Origin: Bacteroidales bacterium UBA1179
GTDB taxonomy: Bacteria > Bacteroidota > Bacteroidia > Bacteroidales > Bacteroidaceae
Length of the DNA: 7,549 nt
Assembly: GCA_002309915.1 (NCBI GenBank)
Contig: DBYT01000131.1
Location: forward strand, 38,333 to 45,881
Direction: 5' to 3'
Shown piece by piece: positions 6,569 to 7,549 of the stretch (positions within the stretch are counted from its first letter, which is position 1; each line of letters opens with the position of its first letter). The position numbers were made by a program, and so were the translations under genes. Below the pieces are notes generated by a model, which saw only the letters and a program-made list of their open reading frames with translations, did no database searches and was not told the DNA's origin.

Positions 6569-7549
6569 TTATTTGATATTAAAGTAATTGTAGAGAGCGC
6601 TCTCAATCTCCTCAGGTGTGGGAACCATACCGCCCAGACGACCGAAGAAGCCAACGGGTTTACGACCCTCAACAGCCAGACGGATATCCTCGATCATCTG
6701 ACCGGCACTCAACTCAACTGAGAAGAGTCCCTTGATGCGGGGATTATCGGCCAGCTCGCGAATCTGGTCATAGGGGAAGGGATAGAGTGAGATGGGACGG
6801 AACAGACCAATCTTGTGGCCTTTTGCGCGTGCCAGCTCAATGCTCTTCTGTGCTATGCGGGCAATGATACCGAAGGCTACGATTACGTAATCGGCGTCAT
6901 CGCACTGAATCATCTCATAACGTACCTCGTTCTGCTCCATCTCGCGGTATTTTTTCTGCAAGCGGATGTTTACCAGCTCATGCTCCTGCGGCAGCAGGTT
7001 CAGAGAGGTGATGAAGCGGCGCTCCTTACCCTCGGGGGTACCGTTTGTAGCCCAGTCGGGATACTCGGTCATGCGGGGACGCTGTACAGGCAGATAGATC
7101 TTCTCCATCATCTGACCCAGGGCGCCGTCGGCAAGGATCATTGTCGGGTTGCGGTACTTGAATGCGAGGTCGAATCCAAGTGCAATGAAGTCAGCCAGCT
7201 CCTGGACCGATGAGGGGGCCAGCGTGAGCAGCTTGTAGTCACCGTGGCCGCCGCCCTTAACAGTCTGGAAATAGTCAGCCTGGCTGGGCTGGATGGTTCC
7301 CAGTCCGGGACCTCCACGTGATACGTTGATAAGCAGACAGGGCAGCTCGGCACCTGCCAGATATGATATTCCTTCTGCCATCAGACTGATACCGGGGCTT
7401 GATGACGATGTCATAACCCTGTGACCTGTCGATGCACCGCCATAGACCATGTTGATGGCGGAAACTTCACTCTCTGCCTGGAGTACGGCCATGCCTGTGC
7501 GGGCGGTGGCATCGGTCTCCATCAGATACTCCATTACCTCCGTCTGCGG
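6569..7549 (-). CDS. vorB: 2-oxoacid:ferredoxin oxidoreductase, alpha subunit, 3-methyl-2-oxobutanoate type (N-terminus beyond right edge)
   Basis: The reading frame is open from the right edge to the stop at 6569-6571, giving 326 residues. About 30-40 N-terminal residues are missing, because the first visible residues (PQTEVMEYLM) belong to the conserved ITPQTEVME-type motif. The ATG at 7534 is therefore internal. Visible motifs are VLQAESEVSAINMVYGGA (22-39), which holds the glutamate expected to activate TPP, MTSSSSPGISLMAEG (46-60), and the VorB-like RGGPGLGTIQPSQADYFQ (78-95). The C-terminal part (about 220-326) is the transketolase-C-like domain, with LFRPISLYPFPY. The GPGLGTIQPSQ wording favours the branched-chain 2-oxoacid (VorB) group over 2-oxoglutarate KorA, whose motif reads differently. 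The reaction is 3-methyl-2-oxobutanoate plus CoA to isobutyryl-CoA, CO2 and reduced ferredoxin, or the reverse. True substrate range may be broader. Confidence 0.9.
   Translation of the reverse strand, partial: PQTEVMEYLMETDATARTGMAVLQAESEVSAINMVYGGASTGHRVMTSSSSPGISLMAEGISYLAGAELPCLLINVSRGGPGLGTIQPSQADYFQTVKGGGHGDYKLLTLAPSSVQELADFIALGFDLAFKYRNPTMILADGALGQMMEKIYLPVQRPRMTEYPDWATNGTPEGKERRFITSLNLLPQEHELVNIRLQKKYREMEQNEVRYEMIQCDDADYVIVAFGIIARIAQKSIELARAKGHKIGLFRPISLYPFPYDQIRELADNPRIKGLFSVELSAGQMIEDIRLAVEGRKPVGFFGRLGGMVPTPEEIESALYNYFNIK

Noticed and set aside
7532..7534. ATG at 7534 as the start of the alpha subunit
   Set aside because: The frame stays open to the window edge and the five preceding codons encode PQTEV, part of a conserved alpha-subunit motif, so the gene begins outside the window.
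5209..7549. Assignment as 2-oxoglutarate (Kor) or indolepyruvate (Ior) oxidoreductase
   Set aside because: The alpha subunit carries the RGGPGLGTIQPSQ wording of VorB-type proteins, and Ior has a fused large IorA subunit not seen here; substrate breadth still needs assay.
1..7549. Insertion sequences, CRISPR arrays, tRNA or rRNA genes, prophage genes
   Set aside because: No transposase or integrase motifs, no regularly spaced repeats, and no RNA gene signatures were found; nearly all bases lie in ordinary metabolic or housekeeping genes.

Overview
The window looks like a chromosomal segment from a member of the Bacteroidota, most likely a gut-type Bacteroidales. The evidence is the GyrB N-terminus, two matches to the Bacteroides-type -7 promoter element (TAnnTTTG) in the only sizeable intergenic gap, starts without Shine-Dalgarno sequences, and the 2-oxoacid:ferredoxin oxidoreductase genes of an anaerobe. 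Genus cannot be fixed from the sequence alone. There are no RNA genes, mobile elements, CRISPR arrays or large repeats.

Layout. (1) 1-542, minus strand: the first 180 codons of gyrB, cut by the left edge. (2) 543-718: a divergent promoter region with one -7 element facing each way. (3) 719-5182, plus strand: a tight four-gene operon (gaps of 6, 1 and 8 nt) with a regular order: XRE-cupin regulator, acyl-CoA ligase, second XRE-cupin regulator, second acyl-CoA ligase. The ligases belong to different subfamilies, one FadD/AlkK-like and one like medium-chain/acetyl-CoA synthetases. (4) 5181-5210: a strong hairpin with A and T tracts on either side that can terminate both converging operons. (5) 5209-7549, minus strand: three genes of a 2-oxoacid:ferredoxin oxidoreductase of the VorB type, in transcription order alpha (N-terminus lost at the right edge), TPP-binding beta, and gamma. 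The small ferredoxin (delta) subunit is not in the window and would be expected just beyond the right edge.

How the genes may work together. The ligases make acyl-CoA from free acids. The oxidoreductase interconverts branched-chain acyl-CoA plus CO2 and the 2-oxoacid, using ferredoxin. Together they could form a salvage route (acid to acyl-CoA to 2-oxoacid to amino acid) or, run in reverse, a fermentation route from amino acids to acids with ATP or CoA recovery. The two regulators may each sense a small acid or acyl ligand through the cupin domain. This link is inferred from gene order and family knowledge. The operons converge and are not co-transcribed, so a functional link remains a hypothesis.
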